Positions 18,601-26,329 of a stretch of DNA of 64,000 bases are shown here, piece by piece (within the stretch, counting starts at the first letter, position 1; each line of letters begins with the position of its first letter). Position numbers and translations under genes: made by a program. The stretch is from Bacteroidales bacterium (lineage in GTDB: Bacteria > Bacteroidota > Bacteroidia > Bacteroidales > P3). Location of the stretch: assembly GCA_017480225.1 (NCBI GenBank), contig JAFVBB010000014.1:1-64000 (forward strand), written 5' to 3'. The notes beneath the pieces are model-generated. The model did no database searches and was not told where the DNA came from. It worked only from the letters and a program-made list of their open reading frames with translations.

Positions 18601-20809
18601 TCTGACGCGGATTGGCGGTGTTGCCGTCGTTCCATTGCAGGAAGTGGTAGCCGCTGTTGGCGGTGGCTTGCAGGTGGGCTGTGTGGTCGGTGCAGGTGGG
18701 CTGTTGCGTCACCGCAGCCGTACCCATCACCGCGTTGTTGCTCGTCGCCGTGAGGCGGTAGGGCGGAGCCTCGACGATGTTGGGGAAATTCTCCCAGTGG
18801 GCGGTGGTGTAGTAGGAAAGCACCGCGCCGCAGGGCACGCTGACCGTCACCATGCTGTCCACCGCGCTGAAGGTGTGGGCGAAGATGGTGGGCGGCGTGC
18901 TGCCGAGCATCTCTATCTCGCTCACCTCGCCGTTGTTGGCGTAAGCGTAGTCGCCTATGGTGGTGATGCTGGCAGGGAAGGTAAGCTTGCCGCCGAGGTC
19001 TACGCAGCCGTCGAAGGCGTGGCTGCCGATAGTGGTCAACGACTGTGGCAGCTCGCTACGCAGCAGACGTGTGCAACCCATAAAGGCCTTGTCGCCGATG
19101 CTGGTGATGCCGTCGCCCCAGCTGACGTTCTTCAGACGGTAGCAGTCCTTGAACGCCTCGTCGCCGATAGTTCGCACGCTGTCGCCCAGCGCAACCTCCA
19201 CCAGCCTGTCGCAATTGGCAAAGGCATTGCTGCCGATAGTTCGGGCGTTGGTTGTGACAGAGAGAAGGTTGTCGCAGTCAGCAAAGGCACCTTCAGCTAT
19301 TGTGTCAATCGTGTGGGGGAACACAACATCACCTTGCAATTGGCTATTGCTTGTAAAGTTATTGGCTCCAACATATCGCAACGATGGAGTGAACGGTATT
19401 GTGTCAAATAGGTACTGAAATGTGGTTAGCATATTGTCAGGGTAGCGCTCCACTTCGTCGCCAAACGTGATACTGGAGGGATGACTATTCAAGAATGCTT
19501 GGTTCCCTTCCAGTTCTATACAGTTGCTTGCAGCGAATTGAATTGTATCTAAGGCATGGCAATTTACGAAAGAGGTATTTGACACTTTTAGCAGACCTTT
19601 GCCCAGATAGAGATATCTCAAAAGAGAGCAGCTCTTAAATGCGTATTGTCCAATTGTATGCACGTTGTCGGGGATGACAAGCCTTTCAATTGAGGAACAC
19701 CCTTGAAAGGCATTGCTACTGATGGTTTCTACTCCACTGCCAATATACAGGCTATCAATGCCTGAGCAACCACTGAAAGCATATTGTCCTATGTTATGCA
19801 CGTTGTCGGGGATGACAAGCCTTTCAATTGAGGAACACCCTTGAAAGGCATTGCTACTGATGGTTTCTACTCCACTGCCAATATACAGGCTATCAATGCT
19901 TGAGCAACCACTGAAAGCATATTGTCCTATGTTATGCACGTTGTCGGGGATGACAAGCCTTTTAATTGAGGAACACCCTTGAAAGGCATTGCTACTGATG
20001 GTTTCTACTCCACTGCCAATATACAGGCTATCAATGCCTGAGCAACCACTGAAAGCATTTTGTCCAATTGTATGCACGTTATTGCCAATATTAATGTATT
20101 TGATGTTTTGGTGATTTTGCATCCAACTATCAGGGATAGAGATGGTTTCGTTGCCTATGTAAAATTTTTCAATATATATTGATGTTGGCAATGAAAAGGA
20201 ACTATCTGGACCGTTTATGTATAAATACATAATATGTTCAAAACACTCAAAAGCATTTCCTATTTCGTTGCAGAATAGTATGAGACTATCCAAAATGCCA
20301 CAATTTGTAAAGGCATGATCTTGAACAGTAATTCCACTGGGTATTGTAATCGAGGTGAGGCTATCACATAAATAAAAAGTATAAGCTTTTATCATTGATA
20401 TTCTATATATATGTCCAGCGTAGCAGATTGTGTCTGGAAATATTAAATTACCTTTGGGTCTTTCGTATATATTGGATGGATTGTAACCATGCCCACTAAA
20501 CAATCCTTCATGACTACTATAACTATAAAAATCATAATAAATGTAAGGGTCTGCCTGATAGTAATGATTACTAACACCAGAAAGATATGAATATGAGTAA
20601 TCATTCAACGTAGATACACCTTTGTTTCCAGGATATGTTACTTCTACGGTAGAGTCACTTGTAATATTGTAATACAAAGTTTGTCCCGTACTACATACTG
20701 CCGAGAAATCGTAGGCAAAAACAATAGTATTCTGACTTACAAATAGACTAAATACTACAATCTTTGTTATATCTGCAACTATACATTTAATACTTTGCCT
20801 CATTTCCAA
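15659..20809 (-). CDS. BspA-like LRR protein with InlB-type repeats and T9SS sorting domain
   Basis: A cell-surface protein of 1,716 residues. After a signal peptide (start at the first Met or at MRQSIKC, 20803) come leucine-rich repeats of the BspA/LRR_5 type (IGQYAFSGCSSIDSLYIGSG and similar), then 14 repeats of about 65-70 residues with the core YGYHFTQWNDGNTDNPR (divergent InlB B-repeats), and a C-terminal 70-residue type IX sorting domain (VRIFDVRGRQ...LPAGVYLV). It should cross the outer membrane through SprA and be displayed, probably in adhesion. Three LRR units are nearly identical at DNA level. The N-terminal part is much AT-richer than the repeat half, suggesting a chimeric gene. 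Confidence 0.92.
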   Translation of the reverse strand: MEMRQSIKCIVADITKIVVFSLFVSQNTIVFAYDFSAVCSTGQTLYYNITSDSTVEVTYPGNKGVSTLNDYSYSYLSGVSNHYYQADPYIYYDFYSYSSHEGLFSGHGYNPSNIYERPKGNLIFPDTICYAGHIYRISMIKAYTFYLCDSLTSITIPSGITVQDHAFTNCGILDSLILFCNEIGNAFECFEHIMYLYINGPDSSFSLPTSIYIEKFYIGNETISIPDSWMQNHQNIKYINIGNNVHTIGQNAFSGCSGIDSLYIGSGVETISSNAFQGCSSIKRLVIPDNVHNIGQYAFSGCSSIDSLYIGSGVETISSNAFQGCSSIERLVIPDNVHNIGQYAFSGCSGIDSLYIGSGVETISSNAFQGCSSIERLVIPDNVHTIGQYAFKSCSLLRYLYLGKGLLKVSNTSFVNCHALDTIQFAASNCIELEGNQAFLNSHPSSITFGDEVERYPDNMLTTFQYLFDTIPFTPSLRYVGANNFTSNSQLQGDVVFPHTIDTIAEGAFADCDNLLSVTTNARTIGSNAFANCDRLVEVALGDSVRTIGDEAFKDCYRLKNVSWGDGITSIGDKAFMGCTRLLRSELPQSLTTIGSHAFDGCVDLGGKLTFPASITTIGDYAYANNGEVSEIEMLGSTPPTIFAHTFSAVDSMVTVSVPCGAVLSYYTTAHWENFPNIVEAPPYRLTATSNNAVMGTAAVTQQPTCTDHTAHLQATANSGYHFLQWNDGNTANPRQIAMTKDTVFEAIFAVNYSYITVACNDSTMGAVSGTGLYNYNAPVTLSATAYDGYHFLKWSDGNTQNPRYLAATRDSLFTAVFVSNVSSITVANANPEMGNVGGSGVYYYMNQVSLTATANYGYHFTQWNDGSTLNPRTITVSQDSTFTAYFGVNSYSIVATPSNTTMGSVSGGGTYNYLHEMQMTATPAYGYHFVKWHDEITDNPRTITVTRDSMFTAQFAANSYAITAEPSDPTMGSTYGSGTYTYGSTATLMAVETYGYHFTQWSDGTTDNPRSLTVQSALTLTAQFEINTFILTVQSSNPAIGTTSGGGSYSYLTPVNIEALPNAGYHFTQWSDGNTDNPRLISITQNATYTAQFAINSYALAVQSNNSNMGAVSGSGTYNHGSTASLSATANYGYHFVQWSDGNTDNPRSVVVIDSSHYTAEFSTNSYFVNAISSNITLGGTTGSGNYNYLQQVALTAVPLPHYHFTMWNDSIEDNPRTLTVTRDTTLTAHFAIDRHTVTILTADSSRGSVIGSDTVDYGTAVWVTASPLYGYHFTQWNDDRTDNPRRVVVEHDTSITAQFAPNQYTAHCNVNDSNRGEVANAGGTYGYLTPLTFSALPSPLHHFLRWSNGSTTNPITFTLTRDTMLTAIFVSLTTASADSSMGLANHTKQSNLTEQLIASPNYGYHFTHWHDGNTENPRYVKLHSDTLFTAHFAINQYRLTVRPEDSAMGNASGSGHYNYLQQATLYAQPAAHHHFVQWSDGSTTNPRMVVIASDTTFTAIFTEDERRTINVTSNDSTRGSAKIGETGIQTGTYYLGENATLIATANEHSLFAGWSDGVSSNPRVITVVNDATYTALFEPVSHSLLITANDYSMGSVSGTGSYHYGSMASIAAQPFDNCRFVRWSDGDTLSSRQITVDGDMQLEAHFESTVGIAEIEQTPLVVKVSHGRIVVLGADNSEVRIFDVRGRQYSAREKLPAGVYLVCIGHWTARVIVQ
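19640..20070 (-). repeat. Near-identical tandem LRR repeats inside the BspA-like gene
   Basis: About three copies of a 138-bp unit (46 codons, two LRR_5 repeats each) are almost identical in DNA, differing at a handful of bases. This suggests recent duplication or slippage and possible copy-number variation between strains. Confidence 0.85.
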
Positions 20810-21461
20810 AAATATTTATGGCTGTATAATATATTCCTTTTTCTTTATACCATTTTTCAATTTCCAACATTACTTTATTGGCAGATTTCTTATAATCATT
20901 CCAACATGTTATATGTTCAAAATTCGGGTAAATCAAATACTCCATATCAATATCAGAATTCACAGTATTCAGCACAACACAATTTCCAAATCTCTCCTGC
21001 TCCAACTCAAAAGATTCACCATCTCTCGTAATGATAAAGTCTGATAAACATTGAGCAATTTGTTTGGGCAAATACGGATTGTAGATAAATTCATCAATCC
21101 ACTTGTTTGATGCTTTGGTCGATACAAAAATCATTGCGCTATCATATTCGGATTTTTTTGTATCCATTGCTACAGTAAAGAAACGAACATTTTTTGATTT
21201 GTATGGTGCTAATGCCCCTACATCATTATCACAAACAAATTCTATCTTAAATTCTTTCTTATTTAGTGAAGATATTAATTCTGCCATAATCTCTTCCTGT
21301 TTTCTATCAAATTGTTGCATGGCAATAGTTTTTCGAACTCTTGTTGTTTGGATAAGTGCAACCGCAGATAGTACAACACCCATTAGCGCAAGAACAAACT
21401 GAACCCAATTATTTATACAATCCCAATAATTTATCATAATATTTGTCATCAATGCCTTCAT
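20787..21461 (-). CDS. Hypothetical protein with one N-terminal membrane helix
   Basis: Not recognised. The 224-residue protein has a hydrophobic segment at about 18-37 (WVQFVLALMGVVLSAVALIQ), a basic/amphipathic stretch to about 70, and a soluble, Tyr/Phe/Asn-rich domain ending in a helix (KVMLEIEKWYKEKG). The gene is strongly AT-rich, unlike the GC-rich genes further out, and its 3' end overlaps the start of the BspA-like gene by up to 23 bases in another frame, so the two are probably co-transcribed and were perhaps acquired together. Confidence 0.65.
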   Translation of the reverse strand: MKALMTNIMINYWDCINNWVQFVLALMGVVLSAVALIQTTRVRKTIAMQQFDRKQEEIMAELISSLNKKEFKIEFVCDNDVGALAPYKSKNVRFFTVAMDTKKSEYDSAMIFVSTKASNKWIDEFIYNPYLPKQIAQCLSDFIITRDGESFELEQERFGNCVVLNTVNSDIDMEYLIYPNFEHITCWNDYKKSANKVMLEIEKWYKEKGIYYTAINIFGNEAKY

Positions 21462-21524
21462 ATTAATTACATTTTACTTTACATGTAAATCTTAATAATT
21501 TCCAACAACCATCATTATGCTCAT

Positions 21525-22778
21525 TCACAATTCTTCTGTTGTAAACACTCTCTCCTCGCCATACACGGTGCCGGTGGCGTTAGTGGCGTAGGCGCGGAGG
21601 TAGTATTGCGTGTTGGGGGTGAGATTTAGTAGGTGGCTGACGAATTGTCCCGTGCCGGCACCATCGGTGGTGTGCGGGCCTGCCGTGGTGGGTTGGGGCG
21701 TGGTGCTGTAGCATACGCCGCGCTGTATGACCGTATAGCCTCCGTCGTCCTCCACCTCGCCTCCGCTGACGGCTGTGGTTGACGTGATGTTTGTCGCGGC
21801 TATGGTGCTTATCTTGGGCAGGCCCGACTGGGTGGAGAGTGTGAGCTGCTGTCCATAGACTGTTCCGTTGACATTGGTGGCATAGGCACGGAGATAGTAG
21901 GTGGTGGCGGGCTGCAGGTTGGTGAGTGTGCTTATGAACTCGCCAACTCCGTTGCCGTCAATGGTGTGCAGGTTGCTCACCGTCGGCTCCGGGGTGACGC
22001 TCCAGCAGATGCCTCGTGCCGTTACCGAAAAACCACCGTCTCTCGTCACGGTGCCGCCGCACGTGGCAGTGCCGACACCCGACAGCAGTGCCTCGCTGGC
22101 TGTCTGCACAGTGGGCAACCCCGCTTGGGTGCAGAACCTCCGTTGCTCGCCGTAGGCGGTGCCCACTCCATTGGTGGCGTAAGCCCTGACGTAGTAGATG
22201 GTGCCCACTTCTAATCCAGTAATTGTCAGTTCAAACTCACCTTCGCCGCCTCCGCCTGGGACATGGGCATTGTTCAGCGTGGGATATTGCAGTGTGCTCC
22301 AGCAGAGGCCCCGCTGGGAAACGGCACTCTTGCCCGAGGCTGTGACCTCACCGCCACAGTGCGCCGTTACGGCTTCAATGGCGGTGACGTCGCCTGTCGT
22401 GACCGTTGGAAGTTCCGGCCCGTCAACGTAGAGTGTGCCCACCTCGTAGTATTGTCGGCCGTAGCCTCGCCTTGCAAGCTCCATGGATGTGCCGTCGTAG
22501 AGCGAGTCGGCAAAGACCTCCACCGACATTCCGCTGTTCAACATGTCGCATTCCAGCGGCAGTTCAAAGGTGCCGGTGGCAGACGTAATGGTGGTGGCGA
22601 TGGTCTGCCCTGCGTGTACAAGCCGCACATGTATGCCGTCTACAGGCTGTTGCGAGGTTCTCTCAACCACCAGTCCGCGTGCAGTCATCTGGTCAAAGAT
22701 GCCTTCGTCTGTCAGTGGCTTGATGCAAGACGACAGCAAGATGGCCACGCCGGCGAGAATGGCAATACGCTTATTCAT
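21525..22778 (-). CDS. Lipoprotein with FN3-like repeats
   Basis: A surface or periplasmic lipoprotein of 417 residues. The signal peptide ends in LLSSC (C18). Residues about 35-100 resemble a carboxypeptidase-regulatory-like fold (TSATGTFELPLE), followed by three repeats of about 100 residues, each with RGxCWS/RGVCYS, a spacer and YYLRAYATN, an FN3-like module frequent in Bacteroidota surface proteins. It probably binds protein or glycan; no catalytic motif is seen. Third gene of a three-gene operon; its start overlaps the preceding stop by 8 bases. Confidence 0.8.
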   Translation of the reverse strand: MNKRIAILAGVAILLSSCIKPLTDEGIFDQMTARGLVVERTSQQPVDGIHVRLVHAGQTIATTITSATGTFELPLECDMLNSGMSVEVFADSLYDGTSMELARRGYGRQYYEVGTLYVDGPELPTVTTGDVTAIEAVTAHCGGEVTASGKSAVSQRGLCWSTLQYPTLNNAHVPGGGGEGEFELTITGLEVGTIYYVRAYATNGVGTAYGEQRRFCTQAGLPTVQTASEALLSGVGTATCGGTVTRDGGFSVTARGICWSVTPEPTVSNLHTIDGNGVGEFISTLTNLQPATTYYLRAYATNVNGTVYGQQLTLSTQSGLPKISTIAATNITSTTAVSGGEVEDDGGYTVIQRGVCYSTTPQPTTAGPHTTDGAGTGQFVSHLLNLTPNTQYYLRAYATNATGTVYGEERVFTTEEL

Positions 22779-23604
22779 GTGTTCTGAGGTTAAAGGTTAA
22801 TTGCAGTGCCGGTGCAAGCTTGTCTCCTGCGGAGATGGCTCCGGGCGACCAGGTCAGGCCGTCGCGGTAGCGCGGTTTGGCACTGACCGCGCGTATTATG
22901 TTGAACGCATAAAGCGCACCTGCTGCGCCCCACAGTATATAGCTGGTGGTCTGACTGGTGCTGTACACCCGCCTGGCTTCGGTGAAGTCGTCGTAGTCAA
23001 CTGCCGGGTTGCGCATGACGTCGAGCTTGCCCTGCGCAACGTAATAGCAGCTTACGGCACCGCCCACGAGCGCCAACTCCCCAGCAAAGGTCAGTACGCC
23101 CTCGGTCTTGAATCCTTTGCCGATCTGTCCCAGTCCGGGCACGAACAGCGATTTGAGCAAGGCGGTGCCGTTGCTGCTCTCGCCGTCGGCATAGCAGTGT
23201 GAGAACTCGTCCCACTGTGGCGCAATGTTGCCTGCCACGGCCACTTGGCAGAGCAAGTACACCCGGCAACTGCCGCTGGGCAGCGTCTCCGTGTACTCGC
23301 ACACCTTGTTGACCGGTATGTTGTAGACGCGTGATATTACCTCCGGCGGTGTGCCGTTGCGCAGGGCGGATTCTAATCTCTCGCTGTCGAAAGGCTGGCC
23401 TATGCGGTTGGCGGTGCTTTGGAACACACGCGCCATCGCCACGTTGTAGGCCTCCTGTTGGACGGTGCCGATGCCCTGTTCGCACAGGTAGATGTAGGTG
23501 CTGTTGCCGGGCTGCGGTGGCTCGAACACCCACTGCGGAGCCTGCTGCGCCATGGCGCAGCAGGCCGCCAGAAGGGTGAGTGTCGCCAGAAGTTGCCGTC
23601 TCAT
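22771..23604 (-). CDS. Envelope protein with DUF5683-like C-terminal region
   Basis: A 277-residue protein starting MRRQLLATLTLLAACCAMAQ, a signal peptide. Residues about 20-150 are a soluble domain related in style to its LPP20-like neighbour. From about 155 the stretch LLKSLFVPGLGQIGKG and two or three hydrophobic segments match the DUF5683 pattern of small membrane proteins in Bacteroidota. The ATG shares one base with the preceding TGA, so translation is coupled. Role unknown; the operon context suggests an envelope lipoprotein complex. Confidence 0.7.
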   Translation of the reverse strand: MRRQLLATLTLLAACCAMAQQAPQWVFEPPQPGNSTYIYLCEQGIGTVQQEAYNVAMARVFQSTANRIGQPFDSERLESALRNGTPPEVISRVYNIPVNKVCEYTETLPSGSCRVYLLCQVAVAGNIAPQWDEFSHCYADGESSNGTALLKSLFVPGLGQIGKGFKTEGVLTFAGELALVGGAVSCYYVAQGKLDVMRNPAVDYDDFTEARRVYSTSQTTSYILWGAAGALYAFNIIRAVSAKPRYRDGLTWSPGAISAGDKLAPALQLTFNLRTHE

Positions 23605-24176
23605 CACAGCACCCGATAGTTCTCCATGTATTCCTCTGCCCATTTGCGGAAGAGGTCGCGATGGAACATGCCCTCCAGTTTCTGGTTGTCGCTGAGCGAG
23701 GAGGCCATCTTCTGCGCCAGCTCCTTTTTGCTGATGCGGATGGCGATGTGGCTTTGGTAGGTGCCGCTGGGCGTCTGGTAGAGTTTCTCGCAGGTTTGCT
23801 CTGCATCGTCGAGCATACGGTTAACCACCGTGACTATCTCGCGCTCGGCCAGCCGCTGCACGTCGTCGAGCTGCGCGCCGCCTGCCTGCGAGCGTACATA
23901 GTCTGTGGCAAGCCCTCGCGCCAGTCCGCCCAACTTGGCATTGATCATGCTCTTTGCGGCATCGATGGCCGCCAGGCGGGCGTTCTGCATGTTCACGTTC
24001 TCGGCCACGCCCATGCCGCCGAAGTAATCCTTGCTGTCCTGCCCGGCTCCGGCACATGGCAGTTCCACCTCGCGGTTGCCCATCTCCTGCTGGGTCACCA
24101 CATTCTTGTTGCTTTTGCATGCCCCGAAGAGCAGCAAGGCCGCTGCGGCGGCCAGGGTAATGACTGTACGTTTCAT
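23604..24176 (-). CDS. LPP20-like lipoprotein
   Basis: A 190-residue lipoprotein with lipobox LFGAC (C20). The body (YFGGMGVAENVNMQNARLAAIDAAKSMI in parts, then IAIRISKKELAQKM) follows the LPP20 pattern: a beta strand, a helix with alternating Ala and Arg, and a second alpha/beta segment. First gene of the operon with a DUF5683-like protein and an FN3 lipoprotein. Its promoter is far upstream (24467-24498), giving a leader of about 290 bases. Confidence 0.7.
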   Translation of the reverse strand: MKRTVITLAAAAALLLFGACKSNKNVVTQQEMGNREVELPCAGAGQDSKDYFGGMGVAENVNMQNARLAAIDAAKSMINAKLGGLARGLATDYVRSQAGGAQLDDVQRLAEREIVTVVNRMLDDAEQTCEKLYQTPSGTYQSHIAIRISKKELAQKMASSLSDNQKLEGMFHRDLFRKWAEEYMENYRVL

Positions 24177-24661
24177 CGTATTGTAAGTTTAGTTTGTATG
24201 CAATCGCTGCGCAATGCGTGTTGGTGCACGCAGTGCGCCCCGTTGCCGTGCCCCCGGTGGGACGGCTTGAGCGGAAGGCTCCGGGAATGACAGGAAAAGA
24301 AGGTGTGGACGCCTTGGGCGGCACCGGCCTTAGTGCGGATCAGACTGGCGCACCGTTGGAGTTGGGGGGGGTAGATGAGAGTGGCCTATGTGCAGGGGCG
24401 ATCATTGGGTCGGGCTGTCTTTGGTGTGGGTTGGATGCTGTGGCGTCTGTGTGTTTTATCAAGGCGCAAAGATACGACAATTGTGCATACTGGCCAAAAA
24501 AAATTGCAGGGTGGGGACTGTTCTTTCTCTTCTTTGCAATGCGCCAGCTTGTTGCGCTTCTGCGTCATTCACTGCGGGTTGCTGCGCCTCGTGCCGCCTT
24601 GCCCTTGCCTCATCACGCAGAATTCCATTTCTTCGTTGCGGTATGGGGCGGGGCTTTCGCA
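24177..24661. other. Divergent intergenic region with a long leader
   Basis: About 485 bases without a credible gene. The minus-strand leader of the lipoprotein operon covers 24177-24460. I find no known riboswitch motif in it. Confidence 0.6.
24467..24498 (-). promoter_or_regulatory. Promoter of the LPP20-like/DUF5683/FN3 operon
   Basis: On the minus strand TTTG (24498-24495), 20 bases, TATCTTTG (24474-24467). It is a full match but lies about 290 bases before the first ATG. Confidence 0.7.
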
Positions 24662-24691
24662 TTGCCGCGTGGGAAAAAAGTTGTATTTTTG
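24662..24691 (+). promoter_or_regulatory. Promoter of the T9SS plug gene, placed at the start codon
   Basis: TTG (24662-24664), 19 bases, TATTTTTG (24684-24691). The ATG begins 4 bases after the -7 element, so transcription would begin at or within a base or two of the start codon: a leaderless or near-leaderless mRNA. Confidence 0.65.
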
Positions 24692-24695
24692 CGGC

Positions 24696-25952
24696 ATGGG
24701 AAGATTGTTGGCTATTTTTGCCACGGCTCTGATTGTCAGTGTGCAGGCTGTGGCGCAGGTGGTTTCCGACGCCGCCTTGAGGGACGATGTGGCCTCGGTG
24801 GCGCTTTTCCGCGACGGCGCTCCGCTTGAACAGCCGCTGCTGGTGGTGGGGCAGGGTGGAAGGCTGCTGCTCGAGTTCGACGTGCTGCGCCCGGAGGCCG
24901 AGAATCTGCACTGGAGCATACGCCACTGCGACCGCCACTGGCAACCCGACGGCCTTGAGCCCGACCGCTTCATGACCGGCTTTGCCGAGGGGGTGATTGA
25001 CAACTACGACTTCTCTTTCGGCACTCGCGTGGACTATGTGCACTACCGCGCCGAGCTGGCGGGGGGCTTCTCGCACTTCACCTATTCGGGCAACTATGTG
25101 GCCGAGGTGACTGGCGCCGACGGCGAGCCGCTGCTGACGAGGCGCTTCTGTGTGAGCGAGCAGAGCGCCAAGCTCGTGGCCACCGTGGTGCAGCCCAGCG
25201 ACGGCCAGGCGCGCGACGCCCGCCAGGAGCTGGAGGTGGTGGTCGACGGCGGCGGAATGCGGCTCGACGAGCGCCACCTGACCCTCACCGCGCAGCAGAA
25301 CGGACGCCTGGACAACATGCGCGAGCTGCGCCTCGGCGGTTTCGACCGCGGCCTGCCGGCCTACCGCCAGCGCGCCGAGAACCGCTTCTGGGCCGGCAAC
25401 ACCTTCCGCTACTTCGACTGCTCGAACCTGCACTCGTCGATGTACAACGTGGCCTCATACGACGATCTGGGCGGGTGGCTTTTCGCGCGCCTGCGCCCCG
25501 AGGCCGACCGCTCGCGCCGTCCGTTCTCGGCCGACAAGACGCTGGCCGGGGGCATGAAGGTGAACGTATGGGACCGCCAGCGGCCAGCGCTCGAGGCCGA
25601 CTATGTGCGCGTGGAGTTCACGCTGCCCATGGCCCAGCCGCTGCTGGCGGGCGATGTCTATGTGGTGGGCGAGCTGACGCAATGGAGGCTCGACAGCACC
25701 AGCCGCATGGAGTACGACCCGCAGCGTCGGCTCTACACGCTGACCCTCATGCTGAAGCAGGGCTACTATGCCTACCAGCTGCTGGTGCGCGGCAGCGGCA
25801 GCGACCCCCTGTCTCACTCGGCCACCGCCGCGCTGGAGGGCGACCACTGGGAAGCCCCCAACGAGTACACCCTGCGCCTGTACCAGCATTCGCCCACCGA
25901 CGCGGCCGACCGCCTGCTGGCTGTGCATCGCGTGGCGGCAGGGGCGCGTTAG
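24696..25952 (+). CDS. Type IX secretion system plug protein (DUF5103)
   Basis: A 418-residue periplasmic or outer-membrane-associated protein with a signal peptide (MGRLLAIFATALIVSVQAVA). It matches the DUF5103 family, whose Flavobacterium member (Plug) closes the periplasmic side of the SprA pore: LHWSIRHCDRHWQPDGL, DNYDFSF, THYRAELAGG-like VHYRAEL, FTYSGNYVAEV, the LTAQQNGR strand, then RRPFSADKTLAGG and MLKQGYYAYQLLV near the C-terminus. The longer open frame upstream lacks a signal peptide and crosses the promoter, so it is not used. The partner sprA is in this window at 55404-62522. Confidence 0.85.
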   Translation: MGRLLAIFATALIVSVQAVAQVVSDAALRDDVASVALFRDGAPLEQPLLVVGQGGRLLLEFDVLRPEAENLHWSIRHCDRHWQPDGLEPDRFMTGFAEGVIDNYDFSFGTRVDYVHYRAELAGGFSHFTYSGNYVAEVTGADGEPLLTRRFCVSEQSAKLVATVVQPSDGQARDARQELEVVVDGGGMRLDERHLTLTAQQNGRLDNMRELRLGGFDRGLPAYRQRAENRFWAGNTFRYFDCSNLHSSMYNVASYDDLGGWLFARLRPEADRSRRPFSADKTLAGGMKVNVWDRQRPALEADYVRVEFTLPMAQPLLAGDVYVVGELTQWRLDSTSRMEYDPQRRLYTLTLMLKQGYYAYQLLVRGSGSDPLSHSATAALEGDHWEAPNEYTLRLYQHSPTDAADRLLAVHRVAAGAR

Positions 25953-25989
25953 AGGCCTGCCGGCAAGCCTCTTGCGCCGCCATGACACC

Positions 25990-26088
25990 GTCTGTTCTTC
26001 GATTGTTCTCCGATTGTTCTTCGATTGTTCTCCGATATTAAATCGAAGAACAATCGAAGAACAATCGGAGAACAATCGAAGAACAGAC
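25990..26088 (+). repeat. 99-bp palindromic intergenic repeat, copy 2
   Basis: The most perfect copy: both 47-base arms consist of alternating 11-bp units, with loop ATTAA and near-complete complementarity. Pairing extends outward through TGACACC on the left and GGCCTTGACA on the right. It starts 37 bases after the plug gene stop. The flank at 26089-26215 aligns with that of copy 1. Confidence 0.92.
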
Positions 26089-26235
26089 GGCCTTGACACG
26101 GAGTTAGCGCCTTGTCTGCCTGGTTTTCAGTGTGATATAGTGTTGTTTTGCTGCAAGTTGCTGTGGCTCAGTGTTTAGTGCGTGGTTTGGCCTGCGGTGT
26201 TGATGGCGTGCGAATGCGGCCTGTGAAAAATATTT

Positions 26236-26266
26236 TTTGCGGGATTGGGAAATAGTCGTATCTTTG
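26236..26266 (+). promoter_or_regulatory. Promoter of the SPFH-ABC-RHH-hydrolase operon
   Basis: TTTG (26236-26239), 19 bases, TATCTTTG (26259-26266), 63 bases before the ATG of the SPFH gene. Confidence 0.85.
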
Positions 26267-26329
26267 CAGTCGGAATGATGTCAACATGATATCGTCTTGA
26301 TGCGGTTTAATAAACTAAAAACTAACAAT

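Larger units (their letters stand above)
25953..26329. other. Intergenic region plug gene-SPFH gene
   Basis: 377 bases without a gene. It contains repeat copy 2, its extended flank, and the promoter at 26236-26266. Confidence 0.75.

Noticed and set aside
25990..26088. CRISPR-like array
   Set aside because: The units are 11 bp, directly adjacent and inverted about a centre; there are no spacers and no cas genes.
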